Source: Spartinivicinus poritis (GTDB taxonomy: Bacteria; Pseudomonadota; Gammaproteobacteria; Pseudomonadales; Zooshikellaceae). Taken from it: a DNA stretch of 64,000 nucleotides. Position numbers and translations under genes: made by a program. The notes under the pieces are model-generated. The model worked only from the letters and a program-made list of their open reading frames with translations. It made no database searches and was not told where the DNA came from. The DNA lies in contig NZ_JAPMOU010000022.1 of the NCBI RefSeq assembly GCF_028858535.1, forward strand, positions 42,325 to 106,324, written 5' to 3'. Below, piece by piece: positions 17,811 to 26,419 of the stretch; positions within the stretch are counted from its first letter, which is position 1; each line of letters opens with the position of its first letter.

Positions 17811-18915
17811 GACCACCTCCTTTGGTAACCTTGGCTTCCATTGCCATTTGTTGCTCCGTCAAACTAACTGGCATTTGCTGATAGTGGTGAGTAAATAAGT
17901 CGCTTACAGGAGGCAAAGGAGTTTTCAAATACTCATCAACTGATTGTTGTACGTGATCTGCAACCTGAGCTTGGAGGCGTTGTTCTTTTTGTTCATCCCA
18001 CCAGCCATTACTATGTAGATATTGCTGAAGTCGTTTAATAGGTTCCTTAGACCAACCTGTTTTAAGCTCTTCTGCATTTCGGTAGCGAGTAGCGTCATCA
18101 GCCGTGGTGTGGTCGCTGAGCCGATAGCTCATAGCTTCAATTAAGGTAGCACCTTTACCCGTTCTTGCCCTGTGAAGGGCATGGCTAATGACCTCATGGA
18201 GGGCAATAACATCGTTACCATCGACCTGTAAGGCCGGAATACCTGCACCAATACCTTTTTGCGCTAAAGTAGGAGCGCCACATTGGAGTCTCCTTGGCAC
18301 AGAAATAGCCCACTGGTTATTGTTGATAATAAATACCAGCGGCAGCTGCCAAATACCCGCCAGATTAATACTTTCTAAAAAGTCTCCTTTAGAAGTTCCA
18401 CCATCACCACAAGTACAGAGGACAGCACGTTGTTGGCCACGAATTTTAATTGCAGCAGCCGCTCCGGCAGCATGTGGCACTTGAGTAGCAATAGGAACAC
18501 AATAAGGTAAGTCTTCTTTGCAATCTGGGTTGGCACTGCCTCGTTCATCACCTCCCCAATAACGATACACATCGGCTTGCTTCATACCCCGTATTACCAT
18601 GGCGGCATGGTCTCGGTAATAGGGGACAAAAACATCATCTGTGGCCATCACACTTCCAATGACGACCGCGATGGCCTCTTGACCCAATGTTGAGGGATAA
18701 GTGCCTAGTTGACCTGTTCGCTGTAGGGCAATGGCTTTTTGGTCAGCCTGTCGGGCTTGCACCATTTCTCGATAGTAAGAAACCAGCGTGTCAGGCTTGC
18801 TTGCCCACTCTGGTAACGGTTGGGTGAGTTCTGCGCGCTCATTTAGGTATTGCACATAATCAATGGTGACTTTGGTTTGAGAAATACTCTTTTGGGAAAA
18901 ACTGCTTTGGGACAT
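17803..18915 (-). CDS. 2-oxoacid dehydrogenase E1 component, alpha subunit
   Basis: 370-residue alpha chain carrying the thiamine diphosphate site: CTCGDGGTSKGDFLESINLA followed by INNNQWAIS is the GDG-to-NN cofactor motif, and SYRLSDHTTADDATRYR is the phosphorylation-loop region conserved in E1-alpha. The N-terminal 40 residues are poorly conserved. ATG 18915 is preferred because GGGGG lies 5 bases ahead; an upstream ATG at 18942 has none. There are 113 bases between this gene and the leucine dehydrogenase. The acyl specificity (branched-chain versus pyruvate) is inferred from the cluster. Confidence 0.93.
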   Translation of the reverse strand: MSQSSFSQKSISQTKVTIDYVQYLNERAELTQPLPEWASKPDTLVSYYREMVQARQADQKAIALQRTGQLGTYPSTLGQEAIAVVIGSVMATDDVFVPYYRDHAAMVIRGMKQADVYRYWGGDERGSANPDCKEDLPYCVPIATQVPHAAGAAAAIKIRGQQRAVLCTCGDGGTSKGDFLESINLAGIWQLPLVFIINNNQWAISVPRRLQCGAPTLAQKGIGAGIPALQVDGNDVIALHEVISHALHRARTGKGATLIEAMSYRLSDHTTADDATRYRNAEELKTGWSKEPIKRLQQYLHSNGWWDEQKEQRLQAQVADHVQQSVDEYLKTPLPPVSDLFTHHYQQMPVSLTEQQMAMEAKVTKGGGHD

Positions 18916-19028
18916 GTAATCCCCCTTTTTTATATTTATCATTAAGCTGGTGGTAATCTCAGATCTATTGAGAAACCAAGCGTGGAGCTGGTCATGGGTT
19001 GTTAGACCGGCGCCAAAAACTATCTTTG

Positions 19029-20078
19029 TTAGACAGCTGGCCTGTTAGACTGCTGGGAGCTGTAAAGTACTTCTTCAGCCATATGATCGGCTATTTCGCT
19101 GCTGGGTATATTTTGACTAAGTGAACGTTTGAGCAGGGTATGCAGGGTGGTGCCAATCTCCTCTATTTTCTTTTTAATGGCGTCCAGCTTAGCGCCTTTG
19201 TGTTGTAGTGCAACAAACATCAAGCCACCTGCATTGATTAAGTAATCAGGCGCATACAAAATATTCCGTTGGTGAATAAATTCTCCGCAATGGGGAAGAG
19301 CCAGTTGATTATTAGCTGATCCTGCTACTATCTGGCAGTTTAGTTCATTGATGGCTGACTTGGAGAGGATACTGCCAAGGCCACAGGGACTAAAGATATC
19401 GCAATTAACTTTATGAATGGCATCAGCTGGTGCGGCGGTGGCGTTAAACTCATTAATGCAGCGAGCTAGTTTGGTTTTATCAATATCTGCCACTGTAAGC
19501 CTGGCATCATTTTCATACAGCAGCCTGGCTAGCTCATAACCAACATTACCTAGTCCTTGAATGGCTACATGCACGCCTTTAAGGTTGGTTGTTTGGTGCC
19601 CCTTTAATTTTAGGCAGGCTTTGATTCCGTTAAATACTCCAAGGGCTGTATAAGGCGCTGGATTTCCACCAGTCGATGTGCAGGTAACATATTGGGTTTG
19701 GCTGGCGATGGCATCCATATCCTCTGTGGTGGTACCTGCGTCCATGGCAGTAATATAGCGGCCTCCCAACTCATTGACAAAGCGACCAAAAGCTTCAAAT
19801 AGTAACGCACGGTCTTTTATTTTAATGGGTTTAAGGATAACTGCTTTGCCACCACCCAGTGGCAAATTTGCCAATGCTGCTTTATAACTCATACCTTTCG
19901 CTAAGCGGATAGCGTCGTCTATTGCCTGATCAGTATTTTGGTACTCGATAATCCGGCAGCCGCCTAGTGCAGGGCCTAATAAGGTATTGTGGATAGCAAT
20001 AATTGCTTTTAAGCCAGTCTTCTCATCGTATTTAAAGTGAAGATCGTTGACTTTCGCCGTTGTCATGCGTTTAAACAT
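19029..20078 (-). CDS. Glu/Leu/Phe/Val dehydrogenase family, leucine dehydrogenase type
   Basis: NAD-dependent oxidative deaminase converting branched-chain amino acids to 2-oxoacids. The catalytic region GMSYKAALANLPLGGGKAVI contains both essential Lys residues; LGPALGGCRIIEY binds substrate; the Rossmann motif is GLGNVGYELA. At 349 residues it has the size of leucine rather than glutamate dehydrogenases (about 410-450). The start at 20078 is chosen for CGGAGG eight bases upstream. As the first gene before E1-alpha, E1-beta and E2, it would feed its product directly into that complex. Phenylalanine or valine preference cannot be excluded. Confidence 0.9.
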   Translation of the reverse strand: MFKRMTTAKVNDLHFKYDEKTGLKAIIAIHNTLLGPALGGCRIIEYQNTDQAIDDAIRLAKGMSYKAALANLPLGGGKAVILKPIKIKDRALLFEAFGRFVNELGGRYITAMDAGTTTEDMDAIASQTQYVTCTSTGGNPAPYTALGVFNGIKACLKLKGHQTTNLKGVHVAIQGLGNVGYELARLLYENDARLTVADIDKTKLARCINEFNATAAPADAIHKVNCDIFSPCGLGSILSKSAINELNCQIVAGSANNQLALPHCGEFIHQRNILYAPDYLINAGGLMFVALQHKGAKLDAIKKKIEEIGTTLHTLLKRSLSQNIPSSEIADHMAEEVLYSSQQSNRPAV

Positions 20079-20312
20079 AACGGGGTCCTCCGTTGCCGCT
20101 AAACACATAAATGCTGCTATGGCTTTTAACCATTATGTAACTCTAGCCTGAATATTTCACCTGATCATAGTAATTTTGCTTTCATTGACTGGTAATCCTT
20201 AGTATTTGACTCGCAGTATCAGGATATTGGTAAGTAAATTGATACTTTCATTTAATTGGCTATCGCTAAGAGCTACTATAAATAAGTAGCAGTGAATTCT
20301 ATGGAGTAACTG

Positions 20313-20669
20313 ATGACAGATGGCCACCAACGAGATGATGAGCGGAGATGCTTGCCAAGGAAGCGACTAAAAAATTGTCATGTAGAAGTATTAAGCCAGC
20401 AAACGGGAGATGCGGTTGGCAAGGTTTTTGATATCAATATAAAAGGGTTTATGCTGTTATCTTCTAACCAGGTTAATCCTTTTGAACAGTATGCATTATC
20501 GTTTGTTTTGCCGGATGGCAAACAGCAGGGAACGTTGATTAACTTCGAAGCTGAATGTATGTGGTGCCAGGGCTCAAACTTTTCCAGCGATTTTGGGGCA
20601 GGCTTTGAGTTTAAGCGTATAAAAAAAGCCCATCTCCCCATATTAAAAGCCTTTATCGATGCATTTTAG
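20313..20669 (+). CDS. PilZ domain protein, probable c-di-GMP effector
   Basis: 118-residue single-domain cytoplasmic protein. An Arg-rich N-terminal motif (ERRCLPRKR) provides RxxxR, and DINIKGFML corresponds to the D/NxSxxG loop, though with Asn where Ser is usual. It ends with FGAGFEFKRI, typical of PilZ. Binding of c-di-GMP is therefore likely but not certain. GGAG lies 8 bases before the ATG. It is convergent with lrp, and the two stop codons overlap by 4 bases. Interesting beside a Lap-type adhesin locus, since c-di-GMP governs Lap systems, but no direct link is shown. Confidence 0.85.
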   Translation: MTDGHQRDDERRCLPRKRLKNCHVEVLSQQTGDAVGKVFDINIKGFMLLSSNQVNPFEQYALSFVLPDGKQQGTLINFEAECMWCQGSNFSSDFGAGFEFKRIKKAHLPILKAFIDAF

Positions 20670-21163
20670 GAAGGATTTTCAAGGATAGGAATGGTTAAAG
20701 TTTCTTTAAGTTCTTCCATCACAATATAACTTTTTGACTCTCTCACACCTGGCAGCTTTAGTAAAATATCGCCCAGTAATTCTCGATAAGAAGCCATCTC
20801 TGATATACGCGCTTTAATTAAATAGTCAAAATCCCCAGAGACTAAATGGCATTCTAAAACATGGGGAAGTTTAATCACTGCTCGGCGAAACTCATCGAAG
20901 ATATCTGCAGATTTTGAATATAAACTGATCTCAACAAATACTAATAAGCCAGCTTGTAGTAATTGAGGGTTTAGTTTTGCTGCATAGCCTTCAATGTAGC
21001 CTTCTCGTTCTAGTCGTTTAACTCGCTCAAGACAGGGGGTGGTGCTTAAGCCTACCTGATCAGCCAAATCTACATAGGAGATTCGACCATCTTCTTGTAA
21101 GATCCGCAAAATATTTCGATCAATTCGATCTAATTGACGGCTGGTTTCGCGTTTATTTCTCAT
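20666..21163 (-). CDS. lrp: Leucine-responsive regulatory protein
   Basis: 165-residue Lrp/AsnC regulator very close in sequence to enterobacterial Lrp: LDRIDRNILRILQEDGRIS, GLSTTPCLERVKRLEREGYI (helix-turn-helix), then the RAM ligand domain with LLVFVEISLY and LECHLVSGDFDYL. It binds leucine or alanine and controls amino acid genes. Its divergent placement from dadA with 177 bases between fits the DadR/Lrp arrangement in which it governs D-/L-alanine catabolism. The branched-chain catabolic genes about 600 bases away are a further possible target. Confidence 0.95.
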   Translation of the reverse strand: MRNKRETSRQLDRIDRNILRILQEDGRISYVDLADQVGLSTTPCLERVKRLEREGYIEGYAAKLNPQLLQAGLLVFVEISLYSKSADIFDEFRRAVIKLPHVLECHLVSGDFDYLIKARISEMASYRELLGDILLKLPGVRESKSYIVMEELKETLTIPILENPS

Positions 21164-21340
21164 TGGTATCTAAGTTGGCCGTTACTGTTACAGTTCAATG
21201 TAATTTATTTTTTAAAAAAGCACCACATTAGCTGTTCAAGTAGGTTGTAATTGTTTTGTTTTATTATTGCAAGCCGATGTGAGTGTCAATTACAAAGAGA
21301 AGAATGCAGTAGGCTTGTATTGCTCTGTATAGGGGGGAGA

Positions 21341-22597
21341 GTGAAAGTAGTCGTTTTAGGCTGTGGCGTTATTGGAGTAACAACCGCTTATTATTTAGCA
21401 AAGCAAGGTCACCAGGTTGTCGTTGTTGATCGCCAGCCAGGGCCAGCCCTGGAAACCAGCTTTGCCAATGCTGGGCAAATTTCTACTGGCTATTCATCGC
21501 CTTGGGCGGCACCAGGTATTCCATTAAAAGCAATAAAGTGGATGTTGCAAAGCCACTCCCCCCTAGTGATTCACCCTCAGCGAGACTCTTTGTTCTTGCA
21601 CTGGCTATGGCAAATGTTAGCAAATTGTACCAGTAAGCGTTATGCCATAAATAAAGCCAGAATGGTACGACTAGCGACTTATAGTAAGCAGTGTCTAGTT
21701 TCTTTAAGAGAAAATCTCGCGTTAAATTATGAAGGCCGAGAGCTAGGTACACTACAGTTGTTTCGAACGGCTAAACAATTACATGCAATTGATAAAGACA
21801 TCAAAGTACTTGAACAGTATCAAGTGCCTTATGAGCGCTTAGATGTGGCTGGCTGTATTAATGTTGAGCCCGCATTAAGTGATCAACAACATAAAATAGT
21901 GGGCGGTTTACGGTTGCCCCATGATGAAACTGGGGATTGCTATTTGTTTAGCCAGTTATTGATGGAGCAAGCTAAGAAGCTGGGTGCCACCTTTTTATTT
22001 AATAAAAAAATACTTGGCATTAATGCAACCACCACTGAGGTAAAGAACCTGGTATTGGAAGATGGCATTATTGAGGGTGACTGCTATGTAGTGGCACTAG
22101 GCGCATACAGCCCTGCTTTATTAACTTGGTTGGGGATCAAATTACCGGTTTATCCTGTAAAAGGCTATTCGCTGACGGTTCCTATCAAAAATAGCGAAAT
22201 GGCACCCTGTTCAACGGTAATGGATGAAACCTACAAAGTAGCGATGACGCGTTTTGATCAGCGGTTAAGAGTAGGGGGGACAGCTGAGCTGGCAGGGTTT
22301 GACCTTTCTTTGCAGGAAACGAGACGCAAGACGCTTGCCTATGTGGTATCCGATTTATTTCCCAATGCTGGTAATGTGACAGGCAGCGAGTTTTGGACAG
22401 GATTACGACCAATGACGCCTGATGGAACCCCAGTGGTCGGCCCAACGCCGTTGACTAACTTATATTTAAATACAGGACATGGTACGTTAGGCTGGACTAT
22501 GTGCTGTGGTTCTGCCAAATTGCTAGCTGACCAAATAGCAGGAAATACACCAGAAATTGACCCTGAAGGGTTAGCAATTAGTCGCTACAGTGAATAA
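21341..22597 (+). CDS. dadA: D-amino acid dehydrogenase small subunit
   Basis: FAD-dependent inner-membrane-associated enzyme that oxidises D-alanine (and other D-amino acids) to pyruvate and ammonia, passing electrons to the respiratory chain. The N-terminal dinucleotide motif is GCGVIG at 7-12 with VVVVDRQ after it; NAGQISTGYSSPWAAPGIPLK is a DadA signature; the C-terminal NTGHGTLGWT closes the FAD site. The start is a GTG at 21341 with AGGGGGGAG before it, giving 418 residues against about 432 in E. coli. Fifty-one bases before dadX, so one operon; Lrp is divergently encoded. Confidence 0.95.
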   Translation: MKVVVLGCGVIGVTTAYYLAKQGHQVVVVDRQPGPALETSFANAGQISTGYSSPWAAPGIPLKAIKWMLQSHSPLVIHPQRDSLFLHWLWQMLANCTSKRYAINKARMVRLATYSKQCLVSLRENLALNYEGRELGTLQLFRTAKQLHAIDKDIKVLEQYQVPYERLDVAGCINVEPALSDQQHKIVGGLRLPHDETGDCYLFSQLLMEQAKKLGATFLFNKKILGINATTTEVKNLVLEDGIIEGDCYVVALGAYSPALLTWLGIKLPVYPVKGYSLTVPIKNSEMAPCSTVMDETYKVAMTRFDQRLRVGGTAELAGFDLSLQETRRKTLAYVVSDLFPNAGNVTGSEFWTGLRPMTPDGTPVVGPTPLTNLYLNTGHGTLGWTMCCGSAKLLADQIAGNTPEIDPEGLAISRYSE

Positions 22598-22648
22598 GGT
22601 AGCTGTAAATAGTAGTTGAATAACTGTTTTATGTGGTAATTGAATTGA

Positions 22649-23734
22649 ATGAGTCGCCCTACCAAAGCGGTAGTTAATTTATCCGCCATTCGCCATAACT
22701 ACCAGTTAGCGAAGCAATTAACCAAACAACCGGCACTTGCTGTCATTAAGGCAGATGCTTATGGGCATGGTGCAACTGCTGTAGCCCAGGCATTGCATGA
22801 TATTGCTGATGGCTTTGCTGTGGCTTGTATTGAAGAAGCAATGCAGTTGCGAAAGGTTGGTATTAATCAGCCAGTGTTGTTGCTAGAAGGTTTTTTTACC
22901 CAAGATGAGTTGGCGGTGATTGCTGAGCAGCAGTTTACTTGTGTTGTACATAACCAGTGGCAGCTACAAGTATTACTTGCAGAGTCTTTAAGTAAGCCGA
23001 TTAATGTATGGCTGAAGTTTGATAGCGGTATGCACCGTTTAGGGTTGTTGGAAAATGATTATTTAACTGCTTATCAGCAATTACTCCATTCACCTAATGT
23101 ACAACAAGTGGTTTGCATGACCCATCTGGCCAGTGCTGATGAGCTAACTGACCCCATGACCCATGATCAGTTAGCCCGTTTCAAGCAACTGATCAAGCCT
23201 TTAAATGCCTCTGTTAGTGTAGCGAACTCTGCAGCTGTATTAGGCTGGCCTGAAACCTACCTGGGTTGGGTAAGGCCTGGCATTATGCTGTACGGCGCTT
23301 CCCCATTTGTAAAAAATCAACCTGACTCAGCTAAATCACTACAGGCAGCGATGACACTACAGTCAGCACTAATTGCAATAAAAATGGTGAAAAAAGGGGA
23401 TACTGTAGGATATGGTGCAACTTACCAAGCCCCTGAAGCGATGCGGATGGGGGTAGTCGCCATTGGTTATGGTGATGGTTATCCACGCCATGCTAAATCA
23501 GGTACCCCTTTGTTAGTCAATGGTGTTCGCTGCCCCTTGATAGGGAGGGTTTCGATGGATATGTTAGCCGTCGACTTGCGCCCCGTAGCTAATGCTCAGC
23601 TTAATGATCCTGTGGTGTTATGGGGGGGGGATTTACCCGCTCATGAGGTAGCAGAGTGGGCTGATACCATCGCCTATGAGTTATTTACGGGAATAACCCG
23701 GCGCATAAAAGTGGAGTATACCCATCATAAATAA
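22649..23734 (+). CDS. dadX: Catabolic alanine racemase
   Basis: PLP-dependent racemase interconverting L- and D-alanine. The PLP Lys34 sits in AVIKADAYGHG; WLKFDSGMHRLG, VANSAAVLGWPE, and GYGATYQAPEAMRMGVVAIGY with the catalytic Tyr region are all present; the dimer site SMDMLAVDL is intact. 361 residues, normal length. Second gene after dadA, which makes it the catabolic DadX rather than the housekeeping Alr, although in the absence of another copy it could serve both roles. Confidence 0.95.
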   Translation: MSRPTKAVVNLSAIRHNYQLAKQLTKQPALAVIKADAYGHGATAVAQALHDIADGFAVACIEEAMQLRKVGINQPVLLLEGFFTQDELAVIAEQQFTCVVHNQWQLQVLLAESLSKPINVWLKFDSGMHRLGLLENDYLTAYQQLLHSPNVQQVVCMTHLASADELTDPMTHDQLARFKQLIKPLNASVSVANSAAVLGWPETYLGWVRPGIMLYGASPFVKNQPDSAKSLQAAMTLQSALIAIKMVKKGDTVGYGATYQAPEAMRMGVVAIGYGDGYPRHAKSGTPLLVNGVRCPLIGRVSMDMLAVDLRPVANAQLNDPVVLWGGDLPAHEVAEWADTIAYELFTGITRRIKVEYTHHK

Positions 23735-23786
23735 CCATTTTCGAAGTGGATATAACTTAAAAAAACGATTGTTGTCTAATAGTAGG

Positions 23787-23802
23787 CAAATAGTACTATT
23801 TG
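23787..23802. promoter_or_regulatory. Perfect 16-base palindrome upstream of the aldehyde dehydrogenase
   Basis: CAAATAGTACTATTTG, no mismatch and no spacer, 100 bases before the ATG at 23902. The size and symmetry suit a dimeric repressor site; no cognate regulator is evident. Confidence 0.4.
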
Positions 23803-23901
23803 TTCACACTTGATCTGAAAAGGGTTTTGCTTGAGTCAACTTTTAGGAGTATTGTTTTGCGAATTACTGGTGAGAAGAAATAAGGCCGTTGAGGAGTCAG
23901 T

Positions 23902-25260
23902 ATGAAGCTCCAGTCAGTTAATCCTTTTAACCAAGAGCTGCTTGATGAATTCGAGGTGTTTGATAATAACAACTTGGAGCAGGCAATAACTGAAGCTGAT
24001 CAGGCTTTTAACCACTGGCGTCAGTTTACTTATAGTAAAAGAGCTGATGCTTTAAAAAGGCTAGCCAATCTTTTAAAAAAACAACGCGACTCACTTGCAA
24101 AGTTAATTACTTGCGAAATGGGAAAGCTTTATAAAGAAGCGTTGGCAGAAATTGATAAGTGTGCGTTGGCCTGTGAATATTATGCTGATAATGCTGAACA
24201 AATGTTAGCGCCTGTGCAAGTAGCTACTGATGCTAGTCGCAGCTATGTTACTTATCAGCCACTTGGTATTATTATGGCGGTAATGCCATGGAATTTTCCT
24301 TTTTGGCAGGTTTTTCGGTTTTTAGCCCCTGTATTAATGGCTGGTAACACAGCTGTGCTTAAACATGCTTCTAATGTACCTCAATGTGCTTTAGCTATTG
24401 AGCGACTAGTAAAAGAGGCCGGTTTGCCAGAAGGATGTTTTCGCACTTTAATGGTAGGCTCAAATAAAGTAGAGCAAATAATCACTGATAAGCGAATTAA
24501 AGGTGTTGCACTCACTGGCAGTGAATTAGCAGGGCGACAAGTTGCCAAACTGGCAGGGTATAATCTTAAAAAATCTGTGATGGAGCTGGGTGGTTCTGAT
24601 GCATTTATTGTATTGGATGATGCCGATTTAAACATCACTATTCCAACCGCAGTGACATCCCGCTATATGAATGCAGGGCAAACCTGTATTTCGGCTAAAC
24701 GTTTTATCGTGCAATCAGCAATAGCCGATCAATTTGTTGAGCAATTTAAACAAGCGGTTAGTCAACTAACCCTGGGTGACCCTTTAGACCCTTCCACCAC
24801 TTTAGCGCCGATGGCTCGTGCTGACTTACGCTCAGAGTTACATCAGCAGGTCAGCTATTCACTTAAGCAAGGTGCTATTAATCTGCTAGGGTGTGAGCAA
24901 GGAGAGGGGAATTTCTATCAGGCTTCAGTTTTGGCTAATGTAAAGCCTGGTGTATTAGCTTATCAGGAAGAAATATTTGGGCCTGTTGCCAGTATTATAG
25001 AAGTGGCAAATGAGCAAGAAGCAATAGCGGTAGCCAATGACAGTGCCTATGGGCTGGGAGCAAGTGTTTGGAGCCAGGACAATGAGCGAGCAGAGCAACT
25101 AGGCTTATCACTAGAAGTAGGTAATGCTTTTATTAATGGCTTGGTAAAAAGCGATGTACGTTTACCTTTTGGTGGTGTAAAGCGCTCTGGATATGGGCGG
25201 GAGCTTGCAGCAGAAGGTATTAAAGAGTTTATGAATATTAAATCAGTCTGGATTAAGTAA
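23902..25260 (+). CDS. NAD-type succinate-semialdehyde dehydrogenase family aldehyde dehydrogenase
   Basis: 452-residue cytoplasmic aldehyde dehydrogenase. The catalytic Cys262 is in NAGQTCIS and the general-base Glu228 in VMELGGSD; MPWNFPFWQVFR and the GSELAGRQV turn form the cofactor site, and EEIFGPVASI is conserved. The short N-terminus and NAGQTCISAKRF pattern match the Sad/YneI group that oxidises succinate semialdehyde with NAD; other small aldehydes are possible. It stands alone after dadX with a palindrome upstream and a hairpin downstream. With polyamine genes elsewhere in the window, a role in putrescine/GABA breakdown is conceivable but unproven. Confidence 0.9.
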   Translation: MKLQSVNPFNQELLDEFEVFDNNNLEQAITEADQAFNHWRQFTYSKRADALKRLANLLKKQRDSLAKLITCEMGKLYKEALAEIDKCALACEYYADNAEQMLAPVQVATDASRSYVTYQPLGIIMAVMPWNFPFWQVFRFLAPVLMAGNTAVLKHASNVPQCALAIERLVKEAGLPEGCFRTLMVGSNKVEQIITDKRIKGVALTGSELAGRQVAKLAGYNLKKSVMELGGSDAFIVLDDADLNITIPTAVTSRYMNAGQTCISAKRFIVQSAIADQFVEQFKQAVSQLTLGDPLDPSTTLAPMARADLRSELHQQVSYSLKQGAINLLGCEQGEGNFYQASVLANVKPGVLAYQEEIFGPVASIIEVANEQEAIAVANDSAYGLGASVWSQDNERAEQLGLSLEVGNAFINGLVKSDVRLPFGGVKRSGYGRELAAEGIKEFMNIKSVWIK

Positions 25261-25263
25261 CTC

Positions 25264-25306
25264 TACTCTTTGCGAATGATTTTTATAACCCTTCGCATTG
25301 GGTATA
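25264..25306 (+). repeat. Interspersed repeat copy 2, both ends fused
   Basis: TACTCTTTGCGAATGATTTTTA is joined directly to TAACCCTTCGCATTGGGTATA, the left and right ends of the longer element at 39587-39713 with no middle. It lies right after the aldehyde dehydrogenase stop. Confidence 0.6.
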
Positions 25307-25331
25307 TGTACTCTTAATTGTAGGGTATTAA

Positions 25332-25368
25332 AAGATTGTCAGAAAAGTTGAGCTTATCTGACAATCTT
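25332..25368 (+). terminator. Hairpin between the aldehyde dehydrogenase and DUF47 genes
   Basis: AAGATTGTCAGA (25332-25343) pairs perfectly with TCTGACAATCTT (25357-25368), loop of 13, followed by a pyrimidine-rich CTTACCTCTTCT rather than a pure T-run. Confidence 0.65.
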
Positions 25369-25444
25369 CTTACCTCTTCTAACACTTATTCAAGTGCTAA
25401 GCTTAAAAGAAAGCAATGAAGAATAAGAGGAAGGGGCAAGCCTA

Positions 25445-26128
25445 ATGTTTCGTCACGCTATTTTCGATCTTTTTGCACGTTCACCCTTCCACCCTATCCA
25501 ACAACATATGGTTAAAGTGCTTAGTTGTGTGGAATTAATGCCTGCATTCATGCAAGCAGCAGTAGGTGATGACTGGGATGAAGCTGCTGTTATAGAACGG
25601 CATATTTATGAGTTAGAGCATGAAGCAGATGAGCTGAAAAAAGAAATCCTTCATCGCTTACCTAGTGGCATATTAACACCAGTGCCTAGGGAGTTATTAT
25701 TTAAACTGGTTTATGATCAAGATGAAGTCGCTAATATCGTTGATAATATTACGACCAGAATTATCTCCCGCCAACTGGTTATTCCCGAAGGAATGATGAA
25801 TCAGTTAAACCAGTTTGTTCAGGTGGTGGTTGATACCACAACATTGGCACACCGTTGCGTTGGGGAGTTAGATGATTTATTAGAAACGGGGTTTAAAGGT
25901 AAAGAGGCAGAAATTATTGCTGAAATGACCCAAGAAGTAGAAGATTTAGAAGACACTGCCAGAACCCAACTAAGGGAAAACCGTAAAGCCATTTATAGTC
26001 TTGAAAATCAACTGAATCCACTGGATGCCGTTTGCTTATATCGAGTAATTGATGATTTAGCTGAATTAGCCGCAGCAGCAAGGAGTGTTGCTATGCAGTT
26101 GGAGTTGATGGTGGTTAAAACCAGCTAA
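25445..26128 (+). CDS. DUF47 / TIGR00153 PhoU-like protein
   Basis: 227-residue all-helical cytoplasmic protein distantly related to PhoU. Diagnostic stretches are the start FARSPFHPIQQHM, EHEADELKKEILHRLPSG, and DQDEVANIVDNITTRI, with acidic ExxxD clusters that bind metal in PhoU-type folds. Family members usually sit before a Pit-type phosphate permease and modulate it. Here the expected pit gene is absent: only an acetyltransferase fragment and unrelated genes follow. The ATG is at 25445 with GAGGAAGGGG before it. Either the partner is elsewhere or it was lost from this place. Confidence 0.9.
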   Translation: MFRHAIFDLFARSPFHPIQQHMVKVLSCVELMPAFMQAAVGDDWDEAAVIERHIYELEHEADELKKEILHRLPSGILTPVPRELLFKLVYDQDEVANIVDNITTRIISRQLVIPEGMMNQLNQFVQVVVDTTTLAHRCVGELDDLLETGFKGKEAEIIAEMTQEVEDLEDTARTQLRENRKAIYSLENQLNPLDAVCLYRVIDDLAELAAAARSVAMQLELMVVKTS

Positions 26129-26143
26129 TCTTATTTATATTAA

Positions 26144-26281
26144 TCAAGCTCAACAATTAGCCATGGAAACTTGCTGTATTATTCAGCAGCAGTAGATAAC
26201 AATGCAGCAATAGCTTTATATGAAAAAGTTGGTTACCAAAAAAACATTGCTTTTGAGTATTATTCTAGAAAGGCCAAGTAG
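26144..26281 (+). pseudogene. C-terminal remnant of a GNAT acetyltransferase
   Basis: In frame from 26144 to the TAG at 26279-26281 the sequence reads 45 residues, including LLYYSAAVDNNAAIALYEKV and then GYQKNIAFEYYSRKAK. This is the typical end of a GNAT N-acetyltransferase (asparagine-rich acceptor loop, LYEKxGY, FYYxS). There is no start codon with a binding site, and a TAA lies immediately upstream in frame, so the N-terminal two-thirds is missing. It is probably the scar of a deletion between the DUF47 gene and the accessory region. Confidence 0.75.
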
Positions 26282-26419
26282 TTACTAAGTAGAATATTAT
26301 ATACGCAGATATGGTGATATTTTGTTAATTTTGGTTATATAATGTTATCAGCTATATTCTATTTGTCGTATTTATTTTACAGTGCTGATTCAGTGAACTT
26401 TTAGGTTTAAAAAAGCAAT

